A DNA stretch of 64,000 nucleotides from contig JADJAL010000010.1 in NCBI GenBank assembly GCA_016704305.1, positions 62,001 to 126,000 of the forward strand, read 5' to 3'. The stretch's first letter is position 1; every line of letters starts with the position of its first letter. Shown one piece after another: positions 8,020 through 16,686 of the stretch. The DNA is from Haliea sp. Its GTDB lineage: Bacteria > Pseudomonadota > Gammaproteobacteria > Pseudomonadales > Halieaceae. Position numbers and translations under genes: made by a program. The notes under the pieces are model-generated. The model ran no database searches. It was not told the DNA's origin and saw only the letters and a list, made by a program, of their open reading frames with translations.

Positions 8020-10146
8020 CTAGCCCAGGCGCAGTTGAAACGGCGGCAGCGAATCCAGAATCGCGCGGCCATAGCGTTTCGTCAGGATACGCCTGTCCAT
8101 CAGAGTGATGCGCCCGCTGTCTTCTTCGGTGCGCAATAACCTGCCGCTGGCCTGCACGAGGCGCAGCGCCGCATCCGGCACGCTGATTTCCATGAACGCA
8201 TTGCGCCCCTGCGCTTCGACCCACTCGGCGAGCGCGGCTTCCAGCGGACTGTCCGGGACGGCAAAGGGAATCTTCGCGATCACCACATGGCGGCAGTAGT
8301 CGCCGGGCAAGTCGACACCTTCGGCAAAGCTGGCGAGCCCGAAAATCACGCTGCCGTCGCCGTCATCGATAGCTTGTTTATGCCTACGCAAGATTTCCTG
8401 TTTGCTGTAATCCCCCTGCATCAGGATGCGCCCGCCAAACTCGCCTGTGACGCCCTGGTACACTTCCAGCATCTGGCGGCGCGAGGAGAACAGCACGAGG
8501 CTGCCTTCGCTGTGATCGAGCAGCGTGGGCAGTTGCTGGATCAGCGCATCGGTGTGGGCAGGGGCATTGCCGGGGTCACAGTCCATGGCGGGCACGCTGA
8601 ACGTCGCCCTGGAATAATTGAAGGGGCTGGTCACCACTTTATAGTTGGCCTCCTCCGGCGCACCCGAATGCAGTTTGAAGCGGTCGAAGGAGTTGAGTGC
8701 GGTGATGGTCGCGGAGGTGACGATCACGCCGGCGGCGCGGGACCACAGGCACTCCTGCAGGATGTCCGCCGCCAGCACCGGGCTGCAGCGCAGTTCGAAA
8801 CTCACCTGGCCCGACGCGCTGAGCAGGGTAATCCAGCGCGCCTTGGGCGGAATCTCGCCCTGCCCGCTGACCGCGTATTCCTGCCACAACGCCAGCGCGC
8901 CTTCCGCCCGACCCAGCATGCCACCGACATTGATGTGCCATGTCTCGATGTCGGACTTATCGATCCCGGCGTGCTCATCGTCCAGCGCCTCTTCCAGAAT
9001 GGTCTCAAGGCGAGCGAGGTTCCCACTTAATTTCTGGAACTGCCCCGCGAGTGATTGCGCCACCTGCATCAGGGACGCGGGCACCAGACCGTGTTCCAGC
9101 CGCAGTTGCTGCTCCTCTCTATGCGCCGGCAGATCCACTTCGTCAAACAGCGCCGACACAATCTGCTCCGCCACCTGCAGTGACGCGGACGCCTCCTCCA
9201 TCTCTGCTGGCAGGGCTTGCAAAAGCCGCTGTGCGCTGGCCAGGGGAGCCAGCGCGGGCGCCGCCAGTGCCAGTGATTTTTTGCTCTCCTGCAGCCAGGT
9301 AATCGTCGAGTTCAGGCGACAGAAGCTGGCGAAATGCGACAGCGCCTTGTCGGGCAGGTGATGGCCTTCATCGAACACGTAAATACTGTCCTCAGGCGCG
9401 GACAAAATCGCGCCGCCCCCGAGTGCGAGGTCCGACAGCACCAGATCGTGGTTGGTGACGATGATGTCGGCACTCTGCAACTCATCGCGCGCGCGATAAA
9501 AACTGCACTGGCTGATATTCGGGCAGCGCCGGCCACTGCACTGGCTGTGATCGGTGGTCGCCCCGAACCACACGTCGTCCGGCACGCTGTCCGGCCAGTT
9601 GTCGCGGTCGCCATCCCACTCACCGCGGCCAAGCGCCTGCAGCATCGCATCGTAAAACGGCAGCGCTTCCGCACCGGCCGGCGTGTCGAATTCATCGGGA
9701 TATAGGGGAATCAGGAAGGCGCTGCCCTGCCCTTCGGCCAGCAGCCGATCGAGCTTGGACAGGCAGACATAACGGCGTCGGCCCTTGGCCAGCGCGAAGC
9801 TGAAGTTCATGCCGCTGCACTGGCGGATATCCGGCAGGTCCTTGTTGACGAATTGCTCCTGCAACGCAATGGTGGCAGTGGCGACCACCAGGCGCTTGCG
9901 AAGCGCCTGGGCCATCGGGATGGCCGCGACCGCGTAGGCAATGGTCTTGCCGGTGCCGGTGCCGGCCTCTATCACGCACACGGCTGGCAGTCCGCGCTCG
10001 TCGCCTTCCGTGGGTGGAATACGCGCGAGTGTGTTGGCAATCTCGGCAATCATCTGGCGCTGCCCCCACCGCGGTGTGAGGGATTTGCTCGCCACCACGG
10101 CGCTGTAGGCGTCGCGAATGCTGCCCTTGAGTTCGTCGCTCAGCAA
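8020..10146 (-). CDS. dinG: ATP-dependent DNA helicase DinG
   Basis: A 708-residue XPD-like superfamily 2 helicase, close in length to E. coli DinG (716). Walker A EAGTGTGKT is at residues 60-68 and the DEGH Walker B box at 259-262. Four cysteines with DinG spacing (C128, C203, C208, C214; CX4CX5C for the last three) should ligate a 4Fe-4S cluster. The C-terminal helicase domain has FGLASFAEGVDLPG and the QASGRLLRTEEDSGR motif VI. It unwinds DNA 5' to 3' and resolves R-loops and replication conflicts. It overlaps the upstream acyltransferase gene by 7 bp, so the two are co-transcribed. Confidence 0.95.
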   Translation of the reverse strand: MLSDELKGSIRDAYSAVVASKSLTPRWGQRQMIAEIANTLARIPPTEGDERGLPAVCVIEAGTGTGKTIAYAVAAIPMAQALRKRLVVATATIALQEQFVNKDLPDIRQCSGMNFSFALAKGRRRYVCLSKLDRLLAEGQGSAFLIPLYPDEFDTPAGAEALPFYDAMLQALGRGEWDGDRDNWPDSVPDDVWFGATTDHSQCSGRRCPNISQCSFYRARDELQSADIIVTNHDLVLSDLALGGGAILSAPEDSIYVFDEGHHLPDKALSHFASFCRLNSTITWLQESKKSLALAAPALAPLASAQRLLQALPAEMEEASASLQVAEQIVSALFDEVDLPAHREEQQLRLEHGLVPASLMQVAQSLAGQFQKLSGNLARLETILEEALDDEHAGIDKSDIETWHINVGGMLGRAEGALALWQEYAVSGQGEIPPKARWITLLSASGQVSFELRCSPVLAADILQECLWSRAAGVIVTSATITALNSFDRFKLHSGAPEEANYKVVTSPFNYSRATFSVPAMDCDPGNAPAHTDALIQQLPTLLDHSEGSLVLFSSRRQMLEVYQGVTGEFGGRILMQGDYSKQEILRRHKQAIDDGDGSVIFGLASFAEGVDLPGDYCRHVVIAKIPFAVPDSPLEAALAEWVEAQGRNAFMEISVPDAALRLVQASGRLLRTEEDSGRITLMDRRILTKRYGRAILDSLPPFQLRLG

Positions 10147-11438
10147 GGGACCAGCGAACGTTCGGCCAGCGCCAGCTTGCTCACCACCGCATTGGCGTAG
10201 ATGCCAAGCGCGTAAGGGCGATGCGCTTCCGGCATGGCGTTGATACGCGCGTCAAACTCGGCGAGACTGCAATCGCCCTCTTCCAGGTAGAGATCCTTGG
10301 GCACGGGCGCATCCGCGCCGTGCAATAGCCGATAAGCGTGGAGATTGGTCGGGTGCAGGCAGTAGCCGGTGATGATCTGCCTGTCGACTTCCCTGGCGAC
10401 CGCCTCCGGGGTCTGAAGATCACCCCCCAGCGGCGTGCCAAAGGTGACATGGACGCGGCCTTTTTTACCGGCAATGCCCTGGGCGATGGAGGCGACGTCC
10501 TCCTGTTCACCTTTTTCATAACGGCCTTCGGACGCCTTCTGGTACATCTCCCTGGCCTTCATCGCGTCGCAGGGGTCCAACTCGTAGGAAATTGCGACCG
10601 GCACGATACCGAGGCTGCGAATGTGCTCGCCAAATTCCTGCTCGCGCTTGTCGCGGCTCATGGACAGCATCTTGATGATGACCGGTTCAGTGCGATCGAC
10701 GCCGTCCTTGGCCCGCCCTTCACGTTGCGCGATCCAGATGGGCGAGCGCTCCACCAGCAGGGAATGCTGGATGTAATTGGACAGGTTCTTCGAGGCGGCA
10801 AGCAATTCGCGCGGGCCGCTCACAGAGCGTTTGACGATGAAGCTTTTGTTCAGGCGCATCAAATCCGAGACCCAGGGCTTGGTGAGCAGATTGTCCCCGA
10901 TCGCGATGCGCGCGGTTTCATGGCCGCTACCGTGCAGGGCGTAATTGGTGAACGCCGGATCCATCGCGATATCGCGATGGTTGCTCATGAACAGGTAGGG
11001 GCGCGCCGAATCGAGCGCTTCGAGCCCCGAAACACTGAACCCGCCGGTGGCGGCTTCTATCATGCGCGTCATGTAGCGCTCAATGACGAGCTGCATGCTG
11101 CGCACATCCGACACCCCGCGCACCTCACGCGAGAGCAAAAAACGGACTATGGGGCGCAACAGCGGCCGGATCTGGCGCGGGATAAAAGCGGCCAGATTGC
11201 CCAGGCGATAGGTCGCCAGCGTGTCGAGGAATTCCGTACTGCGTAACAAGCCGGACAGCACGCCCGCCACTTCGTCATCCCTGTAGGGCCGGATCTCTGC
11301 GAAGGGGTCAGTCAAGCCGGTGATCTCATGTTTTTCAGGCGCCACACCATAACCAAATTCCCTGTGCGAGTCATCCGGCACATACGGCCACCGCGCGATG
11401 CGGATCCAGAGGCGCCAAAGGCGAAGTTCTCGCGCCAT
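10140..11438 (-). CDS. 1-acyl-sn-glycerol-3-phosphate acyltransferase-like protein
   Basis: Up to 432 residues. The PlsC-like core shows the catalytic NHRDIAMD box (N153-D160, HX4D) and a substrate-binding EGR in WIAQREGRAKDG. The C-terminal half is longer than in PlsC and matches a group of gammaproteobacterial acyltransferases encoded next to dinG. It probably acts at the inner membrane on acyl donors for phospholipid or related lipids. The start is uncertain: ATG 11438 has little Shine-Dalgarno, and a GTG at 11345 with AGGGAA upstream would give a protein about 31 residues shorter that keeps all motifs. The stop overlaps the dinG start. Confidence 0.8.
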   Translation of the reverse strand: MARELRLWRLWIRIARWPYVPDDSHREFGYGVAPEKHEITGLTDPFAEIRPYRDDEVAGVLSGLLRSTEFLDTLATYRLGNLAAFIPRQIRPLLRPIVRFLLSREVRGVSDVRSMQLVIERYMTRMIEAATGGFSVSGLEALDSARPYLFMSNHRDIAMDPAFTNYALHGSGHETARIAIGDNLLTKPWVSDLMRLNKSFIVKRSVSGPRELLAASKNLSNYIQHSLLVERSPIWIAQREGRAKDGVDRTEPVIIKMLSMSRDKREQEFGEHIRSLGIVPVAISYELDPCDAMKAREMYQKASEGRYEKGEQEDVASIAQGIAGKKGRVHVTFGTPLGGDLQTPEAVAREVDRQIITGYCLHPTNLHAYRLLHGADAPVPKDLYLEEGDCSLAEFDARINAMPEAHRPYALGIYANAVVSKLALAERSLVPC

Positions 11439-11753
11439 TCAGTTCCAGATTCCCCGGCACGTGAGCGGAACAGCGTCCACGCGAAAAATGACACTTGTTA
11501 CCCGCAGGACATTAAATATCGTTAACGTTTCTCAGGGAAACCTATAGGAAAAAATATTAAAATCTTAAAAAACAATCAGATACGCTATTTTTCTATCACC
11601 AGAAACAATTCTGTTACCAAAATACCCAAATAGTTACGGAATAGTAACTCTCCTATCCCGCACCCTGCCCCTATAATGGGGCCATCCGAAACGGGTCGGT
11701 AACGGCCAATTTCTCCGGTGTTACATTCAACTGCAATGCGCGAGGCAACTACC
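11439..11753. other. AT-rich intergenic region
   Basis: This gap contains a strikingly AT-rich tract (about 11510-11650, with runs such as AAAAAATATTAAAATC) inside a G+C-rich neighbourhood. I see no credible coding frame. It separates two divergent genes and holds the probable promoter of the small secreted protein. Confidence 0.7.
11632..11677 (+). promoter_or_regulatory. Probable promoter of small secreted protein with upstream inverted repeat
   Basis: A perfect -10 TATAAT lies at 11672-11677, with no good -35 at 17 bp. An inverted repeat AGTTAC-GGAATA-GTAACT (11632-11649) sits just over the -35 area, a position suited to an activator. The promoter would give a 5' leader of about 70 nt. 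Confidence 0.45.
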
Positions 11754-12029
11754 ATGAACGTATCCAAATTTGCGGCCACTGCGGCCCTGATCCTCTTTTC
11801 TGCCGGCAGCCTGGCAGCCAAACCCACCAGCATCGTGTTTGACGCGAACGGCACCGCCTCCGATGGCACGGCCTACTCGACGTACACAGTAAAGTGCTCG
11901 AACGGCAAAAAAGCTGAACTGACCGCCTGGAACAACCGCGCCAAATGGTGCGTCGGCGACGCCAGCAGCCAGGCCCGCGAGAAGAAGCAGATCAACGCTG
12001 CCAAAGACGCGTGTAAAGCACCTCAGTAA
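11754..12029 (+). CDS. Small secreted cysteine-containing protein of unknown function
   Basis: A 91-residue protein with a clear Sec signal: MNVSKF, hydrophobic AATAALILFSAGS, then a LAAKP cleavage region near residue 22. The mature part is about 69 residues with three cysteines (KCSNGKK, KWCVGD, DACKAPQ) and a YSTYTVKCSNGK strand. I do not recognise a named family. ATG 11754 is chosen because the signal peptide starts there; an upstream in-frame ATG at 11718 adds 12 residues. It lies downstream of the AT-rich region and is followed by a hairpin. It is probably periplasmic. Confidence 0.75.
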   Translation: MNVSKFAATAALILFSAGSLAAKPTSIVFDANGTASDGTAYSTYTVKCSNGKKAELTAWNNRAKWCVGDASSQAREKKQINAAKDACKAPQ

Positions 12030-12037
12030 CTCCGTGT

Positions 12038-12102
12038 GATTCAAGGGCCCTGCGATTCAAGGGCCCGGTAATTGAAGGGCCGTCGTGTATACGGTGGCCC
12101 TT
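12038..12102 (+). terminator. Repeat-rich hairpin between convergent genes
   Basis: Three direct repeats of a 16-nt period (GATTCAAGGGCCC at 12038 and 12054, degenerate AATTGAAGGGCC at 12070). The last arm AAGGGCC (12075-12081) pairs with GGCCCTT (12096-12102). The T tract after it is poor, so termination would be weak. It lies between the small secreted protein gene and the convergent tyrosine phosphatase gene. Confidence 0.4.
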
Positions 12103-12115
12103 CAGTTTGCACAGT

Positions 12116-13111
12116 TCAGGACAGGTACCGCGCTCGTAGTTCAGCCAACTCGGTTGGGCCCACGCCCAACGCCTCCTCCAGATACACCTCCACAGACGGA
12201 TAGTTTTGCTCAATGGCGAGCAAAGCGCGCGCCAGATAGGCTTCATGCACTTCCAGCATCGGCAGAATCGACTGCGAGTCCATTTGTTGCATCTGGTATT
12301 TTTCGCGCAGGCGGGCAATTTCGGCGTGCGGGTGAAAAAACTGCCCGGTCAGCATGTAATCGCGCATGACCACATCCCGTGACACCCCCAGCGCCAGCAG
12401 AATGATCGCCGCCGCAAACCCCGTGCGATCCTTGCCGGCTGCGCAGTGCACCAGAAATCGTGCATTCGGCACGTCCAGAATTTCACGAAACATCCGCGCG
12501 TAGGTTTCCGTCTGCGCCTCGGCGAAATCGCGGTTGATCTCCACCATGAAGTCGAACATGGCCTGTCGGTCCGCCAACCGGCTGTCCGCCTGCTCAAAAA
12601 ATCGCGCGTTGCTGCCGGGAATGATCGGCAGGCCGACAATACGAGGCGGATTATGGCTGGGCAGGCGACTGGGATCGCCCGCCTGCTCTTCCTGTCGCCG
12701 GAAATCACATACTAGATCGATATTGAGACTGGCCAGCAAGTCCACATCCCGATCACTCAGGCTCGACAACTGTCCCGAACGAAACAGAAACCCCCAATTG
12801 ACCTGGCGTCCGTCGAGGGTGGGGTAACCGCCAAAATCCCTGAAATTGGGCGTTCCCTGCATGCCCAGCTTGCGCTCGGCAGCGAGCACCTCCGTCCCGT
12901 GCTGGTCGCGCAGGCGGAAGAAGTGACGGCTTGTCGGCGCCAGGCCAGACATGCGGACGCGTGTGGCATCTTCACTATAGTGTGCGCTCACATTTCCGTC
13001 AGACCCCATAGGTTCTACCGTCACACGCGTGTCGGGATGACTGGACTGCCACTCGATATGATAGTCACCATCCGACTCGCGCCAGATCTGTACCGCGTCT
13101 GAAATCAACAT
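12116..13111 (-). CDS. Tyrosine-protein phosphatase (CX5R type) with N-terminal fibronectin-like domain
   Basis: A 331-residue protein. The C-terminal phosphatase holds the P-loop HCAAGKDRTG near residue 223 (Cys nucleophile, Arg of CX5R) and the upstream NFRDFGGY motif of bacterial tyrosine/serine phosphatases related to Mycobacterium PtpB. LVCDFRR may provide the general acid. Residues 1-85 form a beta-rich module (YHIEWQSSHPDTRVTV, MSGLAPTSRHFFRL), which looks like a fibronectin III fold. There is no signal peptide. It likely removes phosphate from phosphotyrosine or phosphoinositide. It stands alone between convergent and divergent neighbours. The phosphatase call is firm; the substrate is unknown. 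Confidence 0.87.
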   Translation of the reverse strand: MLISDAVQIWRESDGDYHIEWQSSHPDTRVTVEPMGSDGNVSAHYSEDATRVRMSGLAPTSRHFFRLRDQHGTEVLAAERKLGMQGTPNFRDFGGYPTLDGRQVNWGFLFRSGQLSSLSDRDVDLLASLNIDLVCDFRRQEEQAGDPSRLPSHNPPRIVGLPIIPGSNARFFEQADSRLADRQAMFDFMVEINRDFAEAQTETYARMFREILDVPNARFLVHCAAGKDRTGFAAAIILLALGVSRDVVMRDYMLTGQFFHPHAEIARLREKYQMQQMDSQSILPMLEVHEAYLARALLAIEQNYPSVEVYLEEALGVGPTELAELRARYLS

Positions 13112-13159
13112 AAACTGTATTTGGCCTCTTACAACGAAAGCGGGAACTACCCCATGAGG

Positions 13160-13813
13160 CTAGCTTGCCTGGGCAGGCTCGCCCTTGTAGTCAAAAACTG
13201 CGCGCAGCAGCATCTTGATCAGGTTCAGCTGGTTCTCCAGCGCTACCTCACTGAACGGGTCCTGGCCGAGCAGATCCCGGTACATCGGCGCCATCGTGAC
13301 GTAGGACATCACGAGGTTGTTAAACGCCATGACGGCCCAGGGTTGCAAACCGGTATTCTGGAACAGGGTAAAGTTCTCTCCCTCGATCCTGGCGTCGGGT
13401 TGGAACATCGGCCGGAAGAGTCGATCGATCAGCTCATTCGTGTGCGGTCCGCCGGAGAGCGCCGCGTGCTGCAGCAGCCTGGCCAGATTCGGATTGGCGT
13501 GATGCTGGCGGACGATCGTCTCCAGCCATCGGAAAACCCGCTCATTGGTGACCGGGCCGCTATCCAACTCGACGAGGGGGGCGGAAAAATCCTGCAATAG
13601 CCGCTCCAGTACGGCTTCGTACAACGCTTCCTTGTTCTTGAAGTGGTTGTAGAGGCTGGGAGAGCGAATGCCCACGCGATCCGCGACATCACCGAGTGAC
13701 GTGGCGCTATAGCCCTTCTCGGCGAAAATATCTTCCGCGGCATTGAGAATGCGATCCGCAGTGCTGGGCACCTCTGCGGTCAATATCGCTGGATTATCCA
13801 TATGTGCAGGCAT
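13160..13813 (-). CDS. TetR/AcrR family transcriptional regulator
   Basis: A regulator of about 217 residues. The TetR_N helix-turn-helix is clear (AEDIFAEKGYSATSLGDVAD, then SPSLYNHFKNKEALYEAVLE). The C-terminal domain resembles TetR_C regulators of fatty-acid or xenobiotic genes. ATG 13813 is used, with AAGGTG adjacent; ATG 13801 is an alternative with better spacing. An inverted repeat ACTAAT-AGGC-ATTAGT lies 27 bp upstream of the start, a likely self-operator. No obvious target gene sits next to it, so it may act elsewhere. Confidence 0.88.
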   Translation of the reverse strand: MPAHMDNPAILTAEVPSTADRILNAAEDIFAEKGYSATSLGDVADRVGIRSPSLYNHFKNKEALYEAVLERLLQDFSAPLVELDSGPVTNERVFRWLETIVRQHHANPNLARLLQHAALSGGPHTNELIDRLFRPMFQPDARIEGENFTLFQNTGLQPWAVMAFNNLVMSYVTMAPMYRDLLGQDPFSEVALENQLNLIKMLLRAVFDYKGEPAQAS

Positions 13814-13839
13814 CACCTTGGGAAAACAGAGTAATAACA

Positions 13840-13855
13840 ACTAATAGGCATTAGT
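13840..13855. promoter_or_regulatory. Probable TetR self-operator
   Basis: Perfect inverted repeat ACTAAT-AGGC-ATTAGT just upstream of the minus-strand tetR start at 13813, and about 40 bp from the divergent rpsT promoter. It has the size of a TetR-family site. Confidence 0.6.
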
Positions 13856-13894
13856 ATACATCACCCGATCACCGCCAAACCAGACAGCCGGCGG

Positions 13895-13923
13895 TTGACA
13901 AGCGAGGGGGCAATGTGAATAAT
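13895..13923 (+). promoter_or_regulatory. sigma70 promoter of rpsT
   Basis: Consensus -35 TTGACA (13895-13900), 17-bp spacer, -10 AATAAT (13918-13923), followed by a GC-rich discriminator, as at stringently regulated ribosomal promoters. It lies about 40 bp upstream of the rpsT start. Confidence 0.8.
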
Positions 13924-13961
13924 CGCGCCTCCGAATTTTTTGACTCCCTTGAGGTATTACC

Positions 13962-14228
13962 GTGGCGAATTCCCCACAAGCAAGAAAACGCGCCCGTCAG
14001 GCAGAAAAACGCAAAGCTCACAATTCCAGCCTGCGCTCACTGGTTCGCACCGTGATCAAGAAGGTCAATGCTGCAATCGGCAGCGGCGACCAGGCCGTAG
14101 CCAAGACAGCTTACGATAACGCGGTTCCTGTTATCGATCGCATGGCCGACAAAGGCATCATCCACAAGAACAAAGCAGCGCGCCACAAGAGCCGCCTGAA
14201 CGCGCAGGTCAAAGCCCTGTCGGCATAA
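13962..14228 (+). CDS. rpsT: 30S ribosomal protein S20
   Basis: An 88-residue basic protein matching S20: MANSPQARKRARQAEKRKAH at the N terminus, then LRTVIKK-like helices and IHKNKAARHKSRL near the C terminus. It binds 16S rRNA in the 30S body and assembles early. The start is GTG at 13962 with GAGG 7 nt upstream; rare start codons are a known trait of rpsT, where they help autoregulation in E. coli. It has a strong promoter upstream and a strong terminator downstream, so it is a single-gene unit. Confidence 0.98.
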   Translation: MANSPQARKRARQAEKRKAHNSSLRSLVRTVIKKVNAAIGSGDQAVAKTAYDNAVPVIDRMADKGIIHKNKAARHKSRLNAQVKALSA

Positions 14229-14253
14229 CGCCAGGCGCAATTACACCGCACAC

Positions 14254-14285
14254 AAAAAAGCCGGCTCTTCAGCCGGCTTTTTTAT
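14254..14285 (+). terminator. rpsT rho-independent terminator
   Basis: AAAAAAGCCGGCT, loop CTTC, AGCCGGCTTTTTT: a perfect GC stem flanked by A and T runs, 26 nt after the rpsT stop codon. It could work in both directions. Confidence 0.92.
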
Positions 14286-14383
14286 TCTCCCACGCTACCT
14301 CTCACACTGCGCCGTAACGAGCGCACCTGGCAGCATGCTACGTACCTACGTGCGTGCTGCGAGGCGCTATTCGACTGCGCGGC

Positions 14384-15568
14384 TCAGGCGGCGGAAACGA
14401 CCTTGGTCTCGGCCTCATGAGCTTTGGCAAATGCTGCCAGCATACTCTGCTCATAGGACTGGGCTTCTTTGGTGTCCAGCGGACGCTCCATAGCTGACCA
14501 ATCGATGTCACCATCGGTCGCCAGGTTTTCGTATTCAATAATGCCCAATGCTTCAAACTTCGGCCGCACTTTTTCCGTCAGCAGTCCGATGCGCCCAAGA
14601 TTGGGGATCACACGCTGGAACAGCAGGTTGCGGAAGGTAGACATCACAAAGCCATCGAGCACTTTTTTACGCGTCTCCTCGACATCCCAGCCGAAGTGCC
14701 GGAAAACGTCGGTGGCCACCAGGCGCTCGCGACTGATGGCGCAAGCCTCATAGGCGAACTGGGCGCGGTCTTCACGCTCTTCGTCGGACAGCGTCTTCAC
14801 GAACTCTTCCAGGTAATTCACGCCAAACGTGACATGCCGGGCCTCGTCGCGCGTCACCAGATACACCACATCCTTGAGCACGGGATCGGGCGTGGTTTCA
14901 CGGGCAGTGGCAAATGCCGAGAGCGCGAGGCCTTCGATAACAATTTGCATACCGATGAATTTCATATCCCAGCGGGGATCGGTCAGTATCTTGTCGATAA
15001 TGCTTTTCAGGTGAGTATTGATCGGGTACATCAGGCCGATGCGCTTTTGCAGGTATTTATTGAACACTTCCACGTGGCGGGCTTCGTCAAACGTTTGCGA
15101 TGCCGCGTAGAGTTTGGCGTTGAACGTAGGCGCACAGGAGCACAGCTGCGAGGCAACGAGCAGTGCGCCCTGTTCGCCGTGCAGGAACTGCGACAAGCTC
15201 CAGGCATTCATGTGCAACCAGAATTCAGCCCTGGTGGCTTCGTCCATCGCCAGGTACGGCTCGTAATCGTGGAGATTCATCATCTCCGGAGACTGTTGCT
15301 CCGTGGGCCAGGGGCGATCCCAGTCGATATCCATCTCTGGATCCCAGTTGAGCTGCTTGCCCAGATCGTAGAGTTTCTTGATCCGGTCGTCCTGAATCGT
15401 GTAATCCCAGTTGTAGGAACCGGTGAGCGGTGTCTGGAATATTTCGGCGACGTGGTCAACATCCTCACTGGTCAGAACATCCTCCAGATCGGGATTCTCC
15501 TTGGGGTAATCTGCGGCGGGGTAGCGCTGGATTTTGCGAGGGGTCGTATCAGTCCAATCAATTTTCAT
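14384..15568 (-). CDS. Ferritin-like diiron-domain protein (AurF/oxygenase-like)
   Basis: A 394-residue protein with a ferritin-like four-helix core. Two diiron-type motifs are visible: FDEARHVEVFNKYL and TRDEARHVTFGVNYL, with matching Glu residues in FLHGEQGALLVASQ and MQIVIEGLALSAF. This EX28DEXRH pattern is that of AurF/CmlI-type N-oxygenases and related proteins often annotated as ferritin-like. It may hydroxylate or desaturate an organic substrate using O2. The start is ATG 15568. It is transcribed divergently from an AraC regulator 107 bp away, which is probably its activator (inference). Fold is confident; reaction unknown. Confidence 0.82.
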   Translation of the reverse strand: MKIDWTDTTPRKIQRYPAADYPKENPDLEDVLTSEDVDHVAEIFQTPLTGSYNWDYTIQDDRIKKLYDLGKQLNWDPEMDIDWDRPWPTEQQSPEMMNLHDYEPYLAMDEATRAEFWLHMNAWSLSQFLHGEQGALLVASQLCSCAPTFNAKLYAASQTFDEARHVEVFNKYLQKRIGLMYPINTHLKSIIDKILTDPRWDMKFIGMQIVIEGLALSAFATARETTPDPVLKDVVYLVTRDEARHVTFGVNYLEEFVKTLSDEEREDRAQFAYEACAISRERLVATDVFRHFGWDVEETRKKVLDGFVMSTFRNLLFQRVIPNLGRIGLLTEKVRPKFEALGIIEYENLATDGDIDWSAMERPLDTKEAQSYEQSMLAAFAKAHEAETKVVSAA

Positions 15569-15675
15569 AACCGTGGCTCCGCTGTGTTTACTCGGTAATT
15601 TACTATGCGCGATGGCCCCCGGTGCAACAAGGTAAAGTCTTGTCAATATACGGTCATTTGTGGCCAAATAGCGCG

Positions 15676-16671
15676 ATGTCAAATACCACGACGCCTGCCC
15701 AGTACATCCTGATCCTGATCGATATGGTCGAGCAGCAGGGTTGCGATCGCAAGAAGCTGCTGGCCGGCACGACGTTCGCCAATACCGACATCGCCACAAT
15801 GGGCGCCCGCATCCTGGACGCCGATTTCAACCAGTTGGTCACCAATGCGCAAACGCTGACCGGTGAGCCGGCGCTCGGTCTCAAGCTGGGGCTGCGACTG
15901 AACCTGAGTGCGCACGCGGTGCTGGGGCAGGCGTTCATGACCTGCACTGACCTGGCACAGGCGATGGAACTGTTCCTCAAATACAACCACTTGCTGGCAT
16001 CCGGCCTGCATTTTGAATTTGAGACCGTGGGGGAACAGTGCATCCTGACGGTGGTGAGCACACCGGGAGAGGCCTCGCCGGAATTCAGCTACGAACTCTT
16101 TTTCGGCGCCCTGATCAACACGCTGCGCGGATTGCTGAATGCGCCCGACCTGTGCTTGCGCATGGAGTTTCCCTACCCGCAGCCAGCGCACTGCGCACTG
16201 TATTACGAGGTCTTCGGTACGGACATGCATTTCGATACACCGCAGGGCCGCATCCTGTTTCATCGCGATTTGCTCGACACGCGCCTGCCATCGTCCAACC
16301 CGGTGCTGCGCAACCTGTTCGAGGCGGAGTGTGCTCGCCTGCTGGCGGATCTGGAGGAGGAAAACTCGGTGTCGGAGCGCACGCTGCGCCTGTTGCGAAA
16401 ACTGGAAGGCCAGTACCCACAAATGCCACAGATTGCCGCGATGCTCAATCTCAGCCCACGCACTTACCGGCGTCGCCTGGACGAAGAGCGGCAGTCGTTC
16501 CAGCGTTTGCTGGATCAGGTGCGAGCAGAGCACGCGACCCGTTACCTGCAGAACAAGCGGCTGCCGCTATCCAGCATTGCGTATTTGGTGGGCTTCAGTG
16601 ATGCATCCAACTTCCGGCGTGCGTACCAGAAATGGACGGGGAAGGCGCCGCGGGATGTACGCCGCGGCTAA
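15676..16671 (+). CDS. AraC family transcriptional regulator (PF12625 type)
   Basis: A 331-residue regulator. Residues 10-205 match the OruR/ArgR-like arabinose-binding-type domain (ILDADFNQLVTNA, GLRLNLSAHAVLGQAFMTCT). The C-terminal AraC domain has two helix-turn-helix units: MLNLSPRTYRRRLDEERQSF, then SSIAYLVGFSDASNFRRAYQ and TGKAPRDVRR, the classical end signature. ATG 15676 is preferred over GTG 15622. It faces the diiron-protein gene across a short gap, so it is likely its activator. Relatives regulate lipid, amino-acid or aromatic catabolism. Confidence 0.9.
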   Translation: MSNTTTPAQYILILIDMVEQQGCDRKKLLAGTTFANTDIATMGARILDADFNQLVTNAQTLTGEPALGLKLGLRLNLSAHAVLGQAFMTCTDLAQAMELFLKYNHLLASGLHFEFETVGEQCILTVVSTPGEASPEFSYELFFGALINTLRGLLNAPDLCLRMEFPYPQPAHCALYYEVFGTDMHFDTPQGRILFHRDLLDTRLPSSNPVLRNLFEAECARLLADLEEENSVSERTLRLLRKLEGQYPQMPQIAAMLNLSPRTYRRRLDEERQSFQRLLDQVRAEHATRYLQNKRLPLSSIAYLVGFSDASNFRRAYQKWTGKAPRDVRRG

Positions 16672-16686
16672 AGGCGTAAACACACG

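Noticed and set aside
8287..9030. Plus-strand frame inside dinG
   Set aside because: dinG motifs in the opposite strand are complete; this frame shows no recognisable domain.
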